From an uncultured Prevotella sp. (GTDB lineage: Bacteria; Bacteroidota; Bacteroidia; Bacteroidales; Bacteroidaceae), in contig CAJMAO010000085.1 in NCBI GenBank assembly GCA_905211345.1, forward strand, positions 1 through 6,466: DNA of 6,466 bases. The letters run 5' to 3'. The translations under genes and the position numbers were made by a program. Under the pieces are notes generated by a model. That model did no database searches, had not been told where the DNA came from, and saw only the letters and a list, made by a program, of their open reading frames with translations. Of this stretch, positions 5,761-6,466 are shown one piece after another. Position 1 is the first letter of the stretch. The number at the start of each line of letters is the position of its first letter.

Positions 5761-5882
5761 AGGAGGGAAGGAGTAAGGAGGGAAGGAGTAAGTAGAAATG
5801 CTTTGAAGGATACGCAAAACAGACGTTGCCAAACCAGCAATACAATTCTCCTTACTCCTTTACTCCTTACTCCTTCCCTCCT
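5761..5882. repeat. GGAGTAA-type heptamer repeat, inverted pair, locus F
   Basis: Arms 5761-5792 and 5851-5882 match at 30 of 32 positions as inverted copies, 20 consecutive, with a 58-base spacer. They are built from GGAGTAA and GGAGGGAA units in tandem. One arm lies 10 bases past the purL stop. The other is 15 bases upstream of the chrA start. The spacer shows no convincing promoter. Confidence 0.9.
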
Positions 5883-5891
5883 CGATATACA

Positions 5892-6466
5892 TTATTTATG
5901 CTCCTCAATCCACTTTCTCGCGTTGACAAACGCTTCTATCCACGGCGTAACGTCGTCTTTCAGGCGGTCGGCCGGGTACCAAGCGTTCTGCCATGGGAAG
6001 ATTGCGCGCTCCAAATGGGGCATCATTGCTAGATGGCGTCCGTCCTTAGAGCAGATACCGGCCACGGCATAGTCGGAACCGTTCGGGTTGCCGGGGTACT
6101 CCGAGTAGTGGTATTTCGCTACGACGTTGTACTTGTCCTCGCCCTCGGGTAGGTAGAACTTGCCCTCTCCATGGGCAACCCAGATGCCGAGGCTGCTGCC
6201 CGACAGTGAGCCGAACATCACGCTTTCGTTCTGCGGAATGTCAAGACCGAGGAACGCACTCTCGAACTTCCTCGAGTCGTTGTGCAGCATCTTGGCGCGC
6301 TTACCGTGTTCCGGGTTGATGAGGTTAAGCTCAACCATGAGCTGGCAACCGTTGCAGATGCCGAGCGAGAGGGTGTCTTCACGGGCGTAGAACTTGTCCA
6401 ACGCCTCCTTCGCCTTCGGGTTGAAGAGGAACGCTCCGGCCCATCCCTTCGCGCTGCCGAGCACGT
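5892..6466 (-). CDS. purL: Phosphoribosylformylglycinamidine synthase PurL, C-terminal glutaminase part (5' end outside window)
   Basis: These are the last 191 codons of the long, single-chain PurL (FGAM synthetase), the fourth step of de novo purine synthesis in the cytoplasm. PurL uses ATP and glutamine to turn FGAR into FGAM. What is visible is the class I glutamine amidotransferase domain. The nucleophile loop GICNGCQLM carries the catalytic Cys at codon 6354-6356. HGEGKFYLP is in mid-domain. The His/Glu pair of the triad is in MMPHLERAIFPWQ, where the family more often has PHPER. The frame is open to the right edge; the GTG at 6462-6464 is an internal Val in VLGSAKGWAG, not a start. The fused glutaminase, rather than a separate PurQ, points to the large-PurL type found in Bacteroidetes and Proteobacteria. 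Stop TAA at 5892-5894; repeat F begins 10 bases later. Confidence 0.96.
   Translation of the reverse strand, partial: VLGSAKGWAGAFLFNPKAKEALDKFYAREDTLSLGICNGCQLMVELNLINPEHGKRAKMLHNDSRKFESAFLGLDIPQNESVMFGSLSGSSLGIWVAHGEGKFYLPEGEDKYNVVAKYHYSEYPGNPNGSDYAVAGICSKDGRHLAMMPHLERAIFPWQNAWYPADRLKDDVTPWIEAFVNARKWIEEHK

Noticed and set aside
5746..5832. N-terminal extension of the first chrA
   Set aside because: The extra residues include SFPP repeats encoded by the GGAGTAA-type repeat, and the family motif sits at the usual distance from ATG 5745.

Overview
The window looks like a chromosomal segment from a member of the Bacteroidales, most likely Prevotella or a close relative. The evidence is protein flavour (the PurL glutaminase tail, the RNase HII and the short WYL-type regulator), AT-rich leaders without clear Shine-Dalgarno sequences, one exact match to the Bacteroidetes -7 promoter box (TAnnTTTG), and intergenic repeats full of AAAAGG-CCA-CCTTTT units. 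The genus is inferred, because no 16S or other marker gene is present. No tRNA, rRNA, CRISPR array, insertion sequence or prophage was seen.

Layout, left to right. Positions 2-478 (+) are the C-terminal part of a SufS-type cysteine desulfurase. A convergent gap rich in inverted repeats follows. Positions 601-960 (-) encode a small unrecognised protein with a hydrophobic C-terminal segment. RNase HII (rnhB, 1015-1590, +) is divergent from it. After an AT-only repeat block comes a WYL-domain transcription regulator (about 1734-2633, +). A gap of about 300 bases holds three palindromes, a 25-base-period direct repeat and a good promoter candidate. The promoter leads into an unrecognised seven-helix membrane protein (2937-3743, +), followed after 39 bases by a small secreted or periplasmic protein (3783-4379, +) with a strong intrinsic terminator. 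The right side is all on the minus strand and reads purL (5892-6466, partial), then chrA (5200-5745), then a second chrA (4490-5065). The last two are a pair of single-domain chromate-transporter-family proteins that probably act together.

The genes do not form one pathway. They are housekeeping functions (Fe-S assembly, ribonucleotide and RNA-DNA hybrid removal, purine synthesis) interleaved with accessory genes (regulator, membrane protein, secreted protein, ion transporter pair).

The most striking signal is intergenic. Five gaps each hold an inverted pair of arms about 30-32 bases long, 28/32 to 30/31 identical within the pair. The arm sequences differ in kind from gap to gap: GC-rich CTCCC/GGGAG palindromes (two gaps), TTAATTC-type, GACAAGC-type and GGAGTAA-type heptamer-like tandem repeats. 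In each gap one arm begins within about 11 bases of a stop codon. Two of the pairs also run to within about 8 bases of the next start codon, and one supplies the last codons of a small gene.
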